A stretch of 13,116 nt of DNA. It comes from Pseudomonadota bacterium (GTDB lineage Bacteria; Pseudomonadota; Alphaproteobacteria; Rhizobiales; Xanthobacteraceae). The stretch lies in contig JAEZEY010000081.1 of NCBI GenBank assembly GCA_023432845.1, forward strand, positions 1-13,116, read 5' to 3'. Of the stretch, positions 1-7,184 are shown one piece after another. Made by a program: the position numbers and the translations under genes. The stretch's first letter is position 1, and each line of letters starts with the position of its first letter. Below the pieces are notes generated by a model. That model was not told the origin of the DNA and ran no database searches. It worked only from the letters and a program-made list of their open reading frames with translations.

Positions 1-511
1 CGTTGAAGTAGCGCAGCACAACGAAGCGCAGCCCGTGCGCCTTGCCGGCGTCGTGCAGCATGATTTCCGACATCAGCTTCGAGGTACCATAGGGCGAGAT
101 GGGCTGTGTCGGCGCGCTCTCGTCGATCGGGTTTTCGGTGGCGTTGCCATAGACCGCCGCGGTCGAGGAGAAGATCATCTGCCTAACGCCGCCTTCGATG
201 GCGGCGTCGATCAGCGTGCAGGTGTTCATCGTGTTGTTGCGGTAGTAGCCGAGCGGATCACGCACCGAATCCGGCACGACGATCGAGGCCGCAAAATGGA
301 TGACGGCGGTGACGCCGTGCTGCTCGATGGTCTTGAGCACCAAAGCGCGGTCGCCGGTCGAGCCGTTGACGAAGGGCACGGTCGCCGGAAACAGATAACG
401 GAAGCCGGTCGACAGGTTGTCGAGCACGACCACAGGCTCGCCGGCGTCGACCAGCTCGTGAACCATGTGGCTGCCGATATAACCGGCGCCGCCGGTGACC
501 AAAACCGTCAT
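1..511 (-). CDS. galE: UDP-glucose 4-epimerase, N-terminal part (gene runs off the left edge)
   Basis: Interconverts UDP-glucose and UDP-galactose in the cytoplasm, supplying galactose for LPS or exopolysaccharide. The 170 residues visible form the NAD-binding half of an extended short-chain dehydrogenase. The Rossmann motif TGGAGYIGSH is at residues 6-15, followed by DNLSTG (31-36), HFAA (72-75), SSTAAVYG (115-122) and the catalytic Tyr/Lys pair in YGTSK (Y141, K145). The visible part ends at LRYFN, where the family usually continues for about 160 more residues. The ATG at 511 fits the family N-terminus exactly, and a G-rich stretch lies about 6 bases upstream of it. The gene is divergent from waaC across a 157-base gap containing a strong inverted repeat. 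Family assignment is firm. GalE versus the rhizobial ExoB name, or a related UDP-hexose 4-epimerase specificity, cannot be settled from the N-terminal half. Confidence 0.93.
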   Translation of the reverse strand, partial: MTVLVTGGAGYIGSHMVHELVDAGEPVVVLDNLSTGFRYLFPATVPFVNGSTGDRALVLKTIEQHGVTAVIHFAASIVVPDSVRDPLGYYRNNTMNTCTLIDAAIEGGVRQMIFSSTAAVYGNATENPIDESAPTQPISPYGTSKLMSEIMLHDAGKAHGLRFVVLRYFN

Positions 512-576
512 GAGGTGCCCCCGAATTTCAAGTTAATGCTTCTACAGGGCAATCGTGAAAAGAGCAGGAAACTTGC

Positions 577-598
577 GCCGTAACGCTTGAGTTACGGC
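577..598. promoter_or_regulatory. Perfect 8+8 bp inverted repeat between galE and waaC
   Basis: GCCGTAAC (577-584) and GTTACGGC (591-598) are exact reverse complements separated by 6 bases. The repeat lies almost midway in the divergent gap, 65 bases from the galE start and 70 from the waaC start. The GTAAC core of the left arm (580-584) and its complement in the right arm (591-595) are 11 bases apart, about one helical turn. A further GTAAC occurs at 617-621. Size and position suit an operator for a dimeric regulator acting on one or both genes. A short RNA hairpin is the alternative, but no T-run follows it. The repeat is seen directly; its role is inferred. Confidence 0.45.
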
Positions 599-603
599 CG
601 ATA

Positions 604-630
604 TTGTTAATAGGCGGTAACCAGTATAAC
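604..630 (+). promoter_or_regulatory. Weak candidate promoter for waaC
   Basis: TTGTTA (604-609) and TATAAC (625-630) resemble housekeeping -35 and -10 boxes. The spacer is only 15 bases, shorter than the usual 16-18. Transcription would start near 637, about 30 bases before the waaC ATG, and the inverted repeat at 577-598 would lie just upstream of the -35 box. This is pattern matching on an AT-richer island in GC-rich DNA. Confidence 0.22.
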
Positions 631-668
631 AGGCGCATTGAGACAAAGGGGCTGGCGCTCGTCGCGGC

Positions 669-1616
669 ATGAAGGACATCCTGTTCATCAAGACCTCCTC
701 GCTCGGCGATGTGATCCATCACATGCCGGCGGTGACCGATGCGCGCCGGGCCGGGCCCGATTGGCATCTGTCGTGGGTGGTGGAGGAAGCATTCGCGCCG
801 CTGGCGCGATTGCATCCCGGCATTGACGAGGTCATTCCCGTCGCGTCGCGCCGCTGGCGCAAGACGCTTCAATCGCCGGCGACTTGGTCGGAAATGCGGC
901 GATCCTGCGCCGCGCTTCGCGCCAAGCAATATGATCGCATCATCGATACGCAAGGCCTCGTGCGGACCGCCCTGATCGCGCGCATCGCGCGCGGCGAACG
1001 CCATGGCTATGACCGCGCCAGCATCCGTGAGCCGCTCGCGAGTTTGTTCTATGACGTGCGCCACACCATAAGCCGCGACCTGCACGCGGTCGAGCGTAAC
1101 CGCCGTCTCACCGCGCTGTCGCTTGGCTATGAGATGGAGGGCGCGCCGGACTACGGCCTGTCGCGCGCTACGTTTGCAGCGCCGTCTGAGTCCTACGTCA
1201 TCTTCCTTCACGCCACGGCGCAGCCGCGCAAGGAATGGCCGGTCGCGAACTGGATTGCGCTCGGCCGCTCACTGAACGAACAGGGCGTCCAGATCGTGTT
1301 GCCCTGGGGCACCGAGACCGAGCAGCTGCGCAGCGAGGCGATTGCGAACGCCTTGCCGAATGCACGCGTGCCGGAGCGCGCACCGCTCGATCAGGTGGCG
1401 CGGCTGATCGCCAATGCGCGCGGCGTTATCGGCGTCGATACGGGACTGCTGCATCTCGCCGCCGCGCTGTCCGTGCCGCTGGTTGCCATCTTCGCCGGCA
1501 GTCAGCCGAAGCTGACGGGCCCTGTGGGCGCGAGGCCGATGACGGTGCTTGGCACCGACGGCGCGCCGCCGAACGTGGACGAGGTAAAGGCGGCCGTCTC
1601 GAAGCTGCTGCCATAG
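669..1616 (+). CDS. waaC: LPS heptosyltransferase I (GT9)
   Basis: Transfers the first L-glycero-D-manno-heptose from ADP-heptose to Kdo of Kdo-lipid A, at the cytoplasmic face of the inner membrane. The protein has 315 residues, close to the roughly 320 usual for WaaC. It opens with KTSSLGDVIHHMPA (8-21), the WaaC version of the GT9 N-terminal motif; D14 corresponds to the proposed catalytic Asp. DTQGLVRTA follows at 93-101. In the ADP-heptose-binding C-terminal half are HATAQPRKEWP (181-191) and GVDTGLLHLAAAL (255-267). The ATG at 669 places the conserved motif at the normal distance from the start. The only Shine-Dalgarno-like bases (AAAGGGG, 645-651) are rather far away. The gene stands alone on the plus strand, divergent from galE and convergent with kdsD, apart from the other heptose genes. 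Identification is confident; the acceptor is inferred from the family. Confidence 0.93.
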   Translation: MKDILFIKTSSLGDVIHHMPAVTDARRAGPDWHLSWVVEEAFAPLARLHPGIDEVIPVASRRWRKTLQSPATWSEMRRSCAALRAKQYDRIIDTQGLVRTALIARIARGERHGYDRASIREPLASLFYDVRHTISRDLHAVERNRRLTALSLGYEMEGAPDYGLSRATFAAPSESYVIFLHATAQPRKEWPVANWIALGRSLNEQGVQIVLPWGTETEQLRSEAIANALPNARVPERAPLDQVARLIANARGVIGVDTGLLHLAAALSVPLVAIFAGSQPKLTGPVGARPMTVLGTDGAPPNVDEVKAAVSKLLP

Positions 1617-1619
1617 ACC

Positions 1620-1641
1620 CCGTTCGCGTGGGAACGAACGG
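1620..1641. terminator. Hairpin between convergent waaC and kdsD, possible terminator
   Basis: CCGTTCG (1620-1626) and CGAACGG (1635-1641) pair perfectly around an 8-base loop, 3 bases after the waaC stop codon. A second hairpin follows at 1664-1681: CGCGGCG, ATTA loop, CGCCGCG, with the kdsD stop codon inside its loop region. Neither is followed by a T-run, so they are not classical intrinsic terminators. Their position between two convergent genes suggests transcript-end or read-through-blocking structures. Pairing is seen directly; function is inferred. Confidence 0.35.
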
Positions 1642-1671
1642 AGTGCGCGTGGCGTCGGCGGCTCGCGGCGA

Positions 1672-2676
1672 TTACGCCGCGCCCGCGCGCAAGAGGTCGT
1701 GGACGTGAATAATGCCGACCGGCTTGCCGGCCTCGACCACGAACAGCGCCGTCACCTTGGTCGTATTGAGGATATCCAAAGTCTCGCTGATGAGCTGATC
1801 GGGCTTCACCGATTTCGGCGATTTCGTCATCACGGCGTCGACCGTTGCCTCGAGCAGGTCGGGACGCATGTGACGGCGCAGGTCACCGTCGGTGATGACG
1901 CCCACAAGTTTGTTCTGCGCATCGACGATGCCGACGCAGCCGAAGCCCTTGGCCGTCATGTGCACCAGCGCATCGGACATTTTCGTGCCGAGCGGCTTGA
2001 GCGGCACGGCGTCGCCGGCATGCATGAACTCGCCGACGGTCTTGAGCAGAGCGCCTAGTTTGCCGCCGGGATGCAGCATGCCGAAATCGAGCGCGGTGAA
2101 GCCGCGGCTTTCCAGAAGCGCGATGGCCAGCGCATCGCCGAGCGCGAGCTGCATCAGCGACGAGGTGGTCGGCGCGAGATTGTGTGGGCAGGCTTCGCGC
2201 GCCTGCGGCAGGATCAGCGCGACGTCGGCGGCCTTGGCCAAAGTCGATTCGGCGCTCGCCGTCATGGCGATGAGGCCGACGCCATGGCGGCGCGAATAAT
2301 CGATGAGGTTTTTCAGCTCGGCGGTTTCGCCGGACCATGACAACGCCAGGATAACGTCGCCCTTGGCGATCATGCCCATGTCGCCGTGGCTGGCTTCGGC
2401 CGGATGCACGAAGGAGGCGGGGGTACCGGTGGAGGCCAAGGTCGAGGCAATCTTGGTGCCGACGTGACCCGATTTGCCCATGCCGGTGACGATGACACGC
2501 CCGTTCGCGTCGCGGATCAGTTGGACTGCGGCGGCGAACGGTGTGCCGAGGCCGTCGCGCAGGCTGATGGTGAGAGCGGTGATTCCGGTGCCCTCGGCGT
2601 CGAGCGTCCGCAGCGCGCTGTCGATGGCGTCCTGCGCCTGTTGGTCTCGCATCGGGGCTGACTGCGGTTTGGCCAT
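1672..2676 (-). CDS. kdsD: D-arabinose-5-phosphate isomerase (KdsD/KpsF family)
   Basis: Converts ribulose-5-phosphate to arabinose-5-phosphate, the first committed step to Kdo, the sugar linking lipid A to the LPS core. The protein has 334 residues (E. coli KdsD has 328) with the expected order of a SIS sugar-isomerase domain followed by two CBS repeats. The SIS domain carries GMGKSGHVGTK (65-75), the family-typical HPAEASHGDMGM (91-102) and SWSGET (113-118). The CBS repeats cover roughly 215-270 and 280-334, with the motifs ITDGDLRRH (261-269) and IHVHDLLRA (323-331). The ATG at 2676 has GAGGTG upstream as a good ribosome site; an in-frame ATG at residue 9 is possible. The gene lies 67 bases downstream of waaF on the same strand and is probably cotranscribed with it. 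Assignment by motif is strong. GutQ-type paralogues share the fold, but the LPS context favours KdsD. Confidence 0.93.
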   Translation of the reverse strand: MAKPQSAPMRDQQAQDAIDSALRTLDAEGTGITALTISLRDGLGTPFAAAVQLIRDANGRVIVTGMGKSGHVGTKIASTLASTGTPASFVHPAEASHGDMGMIAKGDVILALSWSGETAELKNLIDYSRRHGVGLIAMTASAESTLAKAADVALILPQAREACPHNLAPTTSSLMQLALGDALAIALLESRGFTALDFGMLHPGGKLGALLKTVGEFMHAGDAVPLKPLGTKMSDALVHMTAKGFGCVGIVDAQNKLVGVITDGDLRRHMRPDLLEATVDAVMTKSPKSVKPDQLISETLDILNTTKVTALFVVEAGKPVGIIHVHDLLRAGAA

Positions 2677-2743
2677 AACGGCACCTCAACTCAAGGCTAC
2701 TACCACCAAACCCGCGCGGCGTCAGGCCAGTGTGGCTAATGCC

Positions 2744-3799
2744 TTAACGCGGCTTGGTTTTTTCCGCCAGAGCGGCGCGGACGGCGGCCAGCACGCTATC
2801 CACAGCCACGCCCGCCGTGGAGCGGTGGGCCACCGCCGCGTTGCCGATCTCGCGGGCCCGCAATCGGGCGTCCTCGTCGCCGCGCGGCTCCAGAATGGCG
2901 GAGACCGGGTTGAGCGGCTTCCAGTGCCAGGGGCTGGTCGGGCCGAAAATCGCGACTGTCGGGGTGCCAAGGGCGGCCGAGACATGCATCAGGCCGGAAT
3001 CGTTGGTGACCGAGACGTCGGCGGCGGCCAGCGCCAGGATGGCGTTGCGAAGATCGGTGCCGGTCAGGTCGCGGGCCCCGGGGCCGGCGGGTCCGGCGAT
3101 CAGCCGGGCGGTTTCGGCTTCAGCGGGCCCGCCGAGAACCCAGACTGAAGCGCCGTCGGCGGTCAGAGCTTTCGCCAGTTCGGCATAGGCGGCAGGCGGC
3201 CAGGCCTTGCCGGGGCCGACCGCGCCGGGGGAGAGGGTAACGATGGGGTGGCGCTCCTGGTCGAGGCCGCGCAGTTCCAGCCAGCGGGCGAGCTCGTCGG
3301 CGGGGACCTTCAGCTCGGGCAGGGGCCATTCGGGCGGCAGTTTGGCACCTTTTGGTAGGGCGAGAGCCCCCATCTGGTCGATCATGCGCGGCAGCCGGCG
3401 TTCGCCCCAGCGGATGTCATTGAGCAGGCCGAAGCGCGCCTCGCCGGCAAAGCCGGTCCGGATCGGGATGCCGGCCAAGGCCGGGGCCAGCGCCGCCTTC
3501 CACTTGCGGGACATGATGAGGGCCTGGCCGTAGCCGCCCTCGCGCAGGCGCGCGGCGAGGTCCTTCTGGATCGCCCAGCCGAGGCGTTTGCGCGGCTGGT
3601 CGGAGATGATCGGCCGCCGGACCCCCGGCATGTAGTCGGCCAGCGGGCTACACAGGGTCGAGGACACCATGTCCACCGGCCGGTCCGGGGCCTCCGCCTT
3701 CAGGAGGCGGACCACCGAATGCACCCGCACGAAGTCGCCGATCCACACGTAGGGGACGATCAGGACCGGGCGGTCGGGCTGGGCGGGGTCGATGGTCAT
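2744..3799 (-). CDS. waaF: LPS heptosyltransferase II (GT9)
   Basis: Adds the second L,D-heptose from ADP-heptose to the first core heptose. The protein has 351 residues, near the usual 345-350. Family marks are VPYVWIGDFVRVHS (15-28) with the GT9 catalytic-type Asp at D22, GEARFGLLNDIR (119-130, close to the WaaF signature), MIDQMGALA (139-147), PGAVGPGKAWP (191-201) and the nucleotide-sugar motif TNDSGLMHVSAALG (265-278). After that, FGPTSPWHWKPL (285-296) matches WaaF rather than WaaC. The ATG at 3799 puts the first motif at the expected distance. A TTG 45 bases upstream would extend the frame but adds nothing conserved. No strong Shine-Dalgarno sequence precedes either start. kdsD follows on the same strand, and hldD is divergent. 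The residues after 297 diverge from what I recall of enterobacterial WaaF. Confidence 0.9.
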   Translation of the reverse strand: MTIDPAQPDRPVLIVPYVWIGDFVRVHSVVRLLKAEAPDRPVDMVSSTLCSPLADYMPGVRRPIISDQPRKRLGWAIQKDLAARLREGGYGQALIMSRKWKAALAPALAGIPIRTGFAGEARFGLLNDIRWGERRLPRMIDQMGALALPKGAKLPPEWPLPELKVPADELARWLELRGLDQERHPIVTLSPGAVGPGKAWPPAAYAELAKALTADGASVWVLGGPAEAETARLIAGPAGPGARDLTGTDLRNAILALAAADVSVTNDSGLMHVSAALGTPTVAIFGPTSPWHWKPLNPVSAILEPRGDEDARLRAREIGNAAVAHRSTAGVAVDSVLAAVRAALAEKTKPR

Positions 3800-3878
3800 G
3801 CGCTGTGGCGTTAGCCTTCGCTCTATCGTCCTGTCCAGCCGCAATTTTTACCGTTTCCAGAGGCATTTGGGCCAAGGA

Positions 3879-3913
3879 TTTGCGCCCCGTCCCGGACTGG
3901 GGCAAAGGTTTTT
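3879..3913 (+). promoter_or_regulatory. Hairpin plus T-run in the hldD leader, attenuator-like
   Basis: In the 146-base gap between divergent waaF and hldD, TTTG (3879-3882) pairs with CAAA (3903-3906), CCCC (3885-3888) with GGGG (3899-3902), and GTC (3889-3891) with GAC (3895-3897). The stem is interrupted by a 2-base bulge (CG) and a single T. Two Gs and then TTTTT (3909-3913) follow. A GC-rich stem followed by a T-run is the form of an intrinsic terminator, yet no plus-strand gene lies upstream to be ended. A leader attenuator, or simply a protein-binding site, is therefore possible. The hldD ribosome site (GGTAAGG, 3933-3939) lies 20 bases beyond. No promoter could be assigned in the gap. 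Confidence 0.35.
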
Positions 3914-3945
3914 GGAAGGCGCCGGGCGCGTCGGTAAGGGCCGCT

Positions 3946-4938
3946 ATGATTTTGGTGACCGGGGGAGCCGGCTTTATTGGATCGAACATCGTCGCCAGCC
4001 TCAACGAGGCGGGGCGGACTGATGTGGTCGTCAACGACCTGCTCGGCGCGGATGGCAAGTGGCGGAACCTCGCCAAACGCCAGATCGCCGATTTCGTGCC
4101 GCCCGCCGACCTTGCCCGCTGGCTCGAGGGCCGCAAGCTCGAAGCCGTCATCCATATGGGCGCCATTTCGTCCACCACCGCCACGGACGGCGATGAGGTG
4201 ATGGAGAACAATTTTCGCCTGTCGCTGCGCCTGCTCGACTGGTGCACGCAAACCGGCACGCCCTTCGTCTATGCCTCGTCCGCCGCCACCTATGGCGACC
4301 GCGATACCAATTTCGTGGATGACTGGTCCATCGAAGCGCTCCGCAAGCTGCGGCCGATGAATCTCTACGGCTGGTCGAAGCATTTGTTCGACCTCGCGCT
4401 GGTCGATCGCTTCGTGAAGAAGCAAAAGCTGCCGCCGATCTGGGTAGGCCTCAAGTTCTTCAACGTCTATGGCCCGAACGAATATCACAAGGGCGCGATG
4501 GCCAGCGTCTTGTCGAAAGTGTTCGACGGCGCCAAGGCCGGCCAGCCGGTGAAGCTTTTCAAGTCGCACCGCGACGGCATTGCCGACGGCGACCAGCGCC
4601 GCGACTTCGTTTATGTCGACGACGTCGTCTCGGTGGTGCGCTGGGCGATCAGCGGTTCGGTCAAGAGCAACAACAAGAACGGCATCTACAATGTCGGCAC
4701 CGGGCAGGCCGAAAGCTTCAGGGACATGATCGTCGCCATGTTCAAAGCCATGGGCCGCGCGCCGAACATCGAATACATCGACATGCCAGCGTCGATCCGC
4801 GACCAGTATCAGTATTTCACACAAGCCGACGCCGGTAATCTGCGCCGCGCCGGGTACAATGCCGGCTTCACGCCGCTCGAGAAGGCGGTGGCGCAATACG
4901 TCACCGGCTACCTCGATGCGGCCGATAAATACAGATAG
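3946..4938 (+). CDS. hldD: ADP-L-glycero-D-manno-heptose 6-epimerase
   Basis: Epimerises ADP-D-glycero-D-manno-heptose to the L,D form, the last step before heptose transfer. The protein has 330 residues (family about 310-330). It is an extended SDR protein with the NADP-binding motif TGGAGFIGSN (5-14), then NDLLGADGKWRNL (30-42) and HMGAISSTTATDGD (70-83), both HldD-typical. The catalytic YGWSK has Y141 and K145. KFFNVYGPNEYHKGAMAS (170-187) contains K182, matching the additional conserved Lys of the family. The ATG at 3946 begins directly at the Rossmann strand (MILVTGG) and has GGTAAGG 6 bases upstream. A GTG at 3805 would add 47 residues with no family similarity and was not used. The stop codon is 2 bases before the hldE start, so the pair is translationally linked. 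This is the first gene of the five-gene plus-strand run. Confidence 0.96.
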   Translation: MILVTGGAGFIGSNIVASLNEAGRTDVVVNDLLGADGKWRNLAKRQIADFVPPADLARWLEGRKLEAVIHMGAISSTTATDGDEVMENNFRLSLRLLDWCTQTGTPFVYASSAATYGDRDTNFVDDWSIEALRKLRPMNLYGWSKHLFDLALVDRFVKKQKLPPIWVGLKFFNVYGPNEYHKGAMASVLSKVFDGAKAGQPVKLFKSHRDGIADGDQRRDFVYVDDVVSVVRWAISGSVKSNNKNGIYNVGTGQAESFRDMIVAMFKAMGRAPNIEYIDMPASIRDQYQYFTQADAGNLRRAGYNAGFTPLEKAVAQYVTGYLDAADKYR

Positions 4939-4940
4939 TC

Positions 4941-6413
4941 ATGTTCGATTTCGACAAACACCTCGCCGGGCTCTCGCAGCAGACTGTGCTCTGCATCGGC
5001 GATCTGATGCTCGACGAATTCATCTATGGCGACGTGTCGCGCATTTCTCCGGAAGCGCCGACGCCGGTGATCGCGGTCAGACGCACCGAAGTGATGATCG
5101 GCGGCGCCGGCAATGTGGCGCGCAATCTGGTCGCGCTCGGAACGCGCTGCATCTTCGTCGGCGTGGTTGGCGACGACGAGGCCGGCAAGGCGCTGACCGG
5201 CGCGCTGTCGCTCCATCCGCTGATCGAGTTCTCTCTCGCAACCGACGCCCAGCGCATGACGACGCGCAAGGTTCGCTTCGTCTCAGAACATCACTCGACG
5301 CATCTGTTGCGCGCCGACTGGGAGATGGCGGCGGCCATCGATCCAGCCGCCGAGGATGCGCTGATCGGCTATGCCATCGAGGCCATGCCGCGCGCCGGCG
5401 CCGTGGTCCTGTCCGACTATGCCAAGGGGGCGCTCACGCCGCGCGTCGTGCGAGCGGTGATCGATGCCGCCAACAAGGCCGGCAAGCCGGTGATCGTCGA
5501 TCCCAAGGGCCGTGACTATTCGATCTATCGCGGCGCGACCTTGATCACGCCGAACCGGCAGGAACTGGCGGCGGCGACCGGCACCGCGGCGCGCAGCGAC
5601 GACGAGGTCGCCGAGGCGGCGCTCGGGCTCAAGAATGCGCTGGGCGCGCGGGCCGTGCTGGTGACGCGCAGCGAAGACGGCATGACGTTGGTCGGCGAGG
5701 GCGCGCCGGTGCATGTGCCGTCCTATGCCGTGAAGGTGCGCGACGTCTCCGGCGCCGGCGACACGGTCGTTGCCGTGCTCTCGGCCATGCTGGCAATGAA
5801 CGCCGATTTCGAAAGCGCCATGCGCGCCGCCAATGCCGCCGCCGCCGTCGTCGTTGGCAAGCGCGGCACGGCGACGCTCACCGTCGATGAGCTGCGCCAC
5901 CGCATCCTTCCGGAAGCCTCGTTGGCTTCCGAAGAGAAGATCGTCTTCGACTGGTCGCAGCTCGGCGAGCATCTCGATGCCTGGCGCAAGATGGGCTTGC
6001 GTATCGGTTTCACCAATGGCGTCTTCGATCTGCTGCATCCCGGTCACGTCAAGCTGCTCGCGCAGGCACGGGCGCAATGCGATCGTCTCGTCGTCGGTCT
6101 CAACAGCGACGCGTCGGTGACGCGGCTGAAGGGGCCGACCCGGCCGGTACAGAACGCGCAATCGCGCGCCGACGTGCTGGCCGCGCTCGAGGCCGTCGAT
6201 CTCGTCGTCGTCTTCGAGCAGGACACGCCGCGCGAACTGATCGCCGAAGTGAAGCCCAGTGTTTTGGTCAAGGGAAGCGATTACACGCGCGAGCAGGTCG
6301 TCGGCCACGATATTGTCGAGGCGCTCGGCGGCGTGGTCGTGCTGGTCGATCTGGTGCCGGGGCAGTCCACGACCTCGATGGTCGAGCGCTCGCGCAACGG
6401 AAGCCGCCGCTGA
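4941..6413 (+). CDS. hldE: Bifunctional heptose-7-phosphate kinase / heptose-1-phosphate adenylyltransferase
   Basis: Catalyses two steps to ADP-heptose: phosphorylation of D,D-heptose-7-phosphate at C1, then, after removal of the 7-phosphate by GmhB, adenylyl transfer to the heptose-1-phosphate. The protein has 490 residues (E. coli 477) and both domains are intact. The N-terminal PfkB/ribokinase-like kinase (about 1-320) has GDLMLDEFIYG (20-30), GGAGNVARNL (54-63), VDPKGRDYS (186-194), TPNRQE (203-208) and the catalytic DVSGAGDT (268-275). The C-terminal cytidylyltransferase-like domain (about 340-485) has FTNGVFDLLHPGH (357-369) with the HxGH nucleotide-binding signature, GLNSD (386-390) and the closing LVPGQSTTSMV (471-481). 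It starts 2 bases after hldD with no clear Shine-Dalgarno sequence, consistent with coupled translation. gmhA and gmhB, needed before and between its reactions, are not in the window. Confidence 0.97.
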   Translation: MFDFDKHLAGLSQQTVLCIGDLMLDEFIYGDVSRISPEAPTPVIAVRRTEVMIGGAGNVARNLVALGTRCIFVGVVGDDEAGKALTGALSLHPLIEFSLATDAQRMTTRKVRFVSEHHSTHLLRADWEMAAAIDPAAEDALIGYAIEAMPRAGAVVLSDYAKGALTPRVVRAVIDAANKAGKPVIVDPKGRDYSIYRGATLITPNRQELAAATGTAARSDDEVAEAALGLKNALGARAVLVTRSEDGMTLVGEGAPVHVPSYAVKVRDVSGAGDTVVAVLSAMLAMNADFESAMRAANAAAAVVVGKRGTATLTVDELRHRILPEASLASEEKIVFDWSQLGEHLDAWRKMGLRIGFTNGVFDLLHPGHVKLLAQARAQCDRLVVGLNSDASVTRLKGPTRPVQNAQSRADVLAALEAVDLVVVFEQDTPRELIAEVKPSVLVKGSDYTREQVVGHDIVEALGGVVVLVDLVPGQSTTSMVERSRNGSRR

Positions 6414-6434
6414 GGCGATGAAGGTGGAGCGGGT

Positions 6435-7184
6435 ATGCCGCGCCTGTCGGTGATCGTGATCGCGAAGAACGAGGCCGCCAATATCGGCGCTTGCCTCGAC
6501 AGCGTCGCTTTCGCCGAAGAGCGCATCGTCGTGGTCGATGGCGGCAGCAGCGACGGCACGGCGGAGATTGCCACGGGCAAGGGTGCGCGCGTTATCGAAC
6601 ATGCCTTCGACGGCTTCGGTGCGCAGAAGAATTTCGCGTTGTCACAGGCAGATGGCGACTGGGTGTTGTCCATCGACGCCGACGAGCGTGTCACGCCGGC
6701 GCTGGCCGCCGAGATCGCGCAGGCGATGAGCGAAGCCAAGGCCGACGGCTACGAGATGCCGCGGCTGTCGAGCTTCTGCGGGCGGCAGATGCGCCACTCG
6801 GGCTGGTATCCGGATTATGTGCTGCGGCTGTTCAGGCGCGGCAGAGCGCGTTTCTCCGACGATCGCGTGCATGAACGCGTCATCTGCGACGGGCCGGTGG
6901 CGCGGCTGCGCAACGATCTTCTGCATGCGCCGGTGCTGCGGCTCGAGGATGCGCTGTCGCGTATGGACCGCTATTCGACTGCCAACGCCGCGATGACGGT
7001 GGCGCGCGGCAAGCGCGTTAGCTTTTCCAGCGGCATCACCCACGGCCTGTGGAGCTTCTTCCGCACTTACATCCTGCGCGGCGGCTTTCTCGACGGCCGC
7101 GAGGGCTTTCTGCTCGCGGTCGCCAATGCCGAAGGCACGTACTACCGCTACATGAAGGCGTGGCTGGCGGGGCGCAACCGGTGA
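6435..7184 (+). CDS. GT2 glycosyltransferase, WaaE/KdtX-like LPS core transferase
   Basis: A 249-residue GT-A-fold glycosyltransferase, probably adding a hexose to the LPS inner core. In WaaE of Klebsiella and Serratia that is a beta-1,4-glucose on heptose I. Seen here are VIVIAKNEAANIGACL (6-21), VVDGGSSDGT (33-42), the metal and nucleotide-binding SIDADERVTPAL (79-90), and HSGWYPDYVLRLFRRG (121-136). The last is a strong mark of the WaaE/KdtX subgroup, followed by RVHERV (144-149). No membrane segment is obvious. The ATG at 6435 has AAGGTGGAG 5 bases upstream, the best ribosome site of the run. The gene lies 21 bases after hldE and its TGA overlaps the GTG start of the next gene. The family is firm; donor and acceptor are inferred from the subgroup and the neighbouring heptose genes. 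Confidence 0.85.
   Translation: MPRLSVIVIAKNEAANIGACLDSVAFAEERIVVVDGGSSDGTAEIATGKGARVIEHAFDGFGAQKNFALSQADGDWVLSIDADERVTPALAAEIAQAMSEAKADGYEMPRLSSFCGRQMRHSGWYPDYVLRLFRRGRARFSDDRVHERVICDGPVARLRNDLLHAPVLRLEDALSRMDRYSTANAAMTVARGKRVSFSSGITHGLWSFFRTYILRGGFLDGREGFLLAVANAEGTYYRYMKAWLAGRNR

Noticed and set aside
1883..2689. Minus-strand 268-codon frame shifted relative to kdsD
   Set aside because: Very Arg/His-rich frame within kdsD, whose own frame carries complete SIS and CBS motifs.
3800..3844. TTG-initiated extension of waaF
   Set aside because: It adds 15 unconserved residues; the ATG at 3799 gives the usual distance to the WIGD motif.
3805..3945. GTG-initiated N-terminal extension of hldD
   Set aside because: The 47 extra residues have no family similarity, they cover the hairpin and ribosome site, and the ATG at 3946 starts exactly at the Rossmann strand.
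3823..4896. Minus-strand open frame of 357 codons opposite hldD
   Set aside because: Shadow of hldD. Composition is that of antisense translation and no domain is recognisable.
5283..6602. Long minus-strand open frame of 439 codons opposite hldE
   Set aside because: It lies over a fully intact hldE and has the His/Arg/Asp-rich composition of an antisense shadow in GC-rich DNA, with no recognisable motif.
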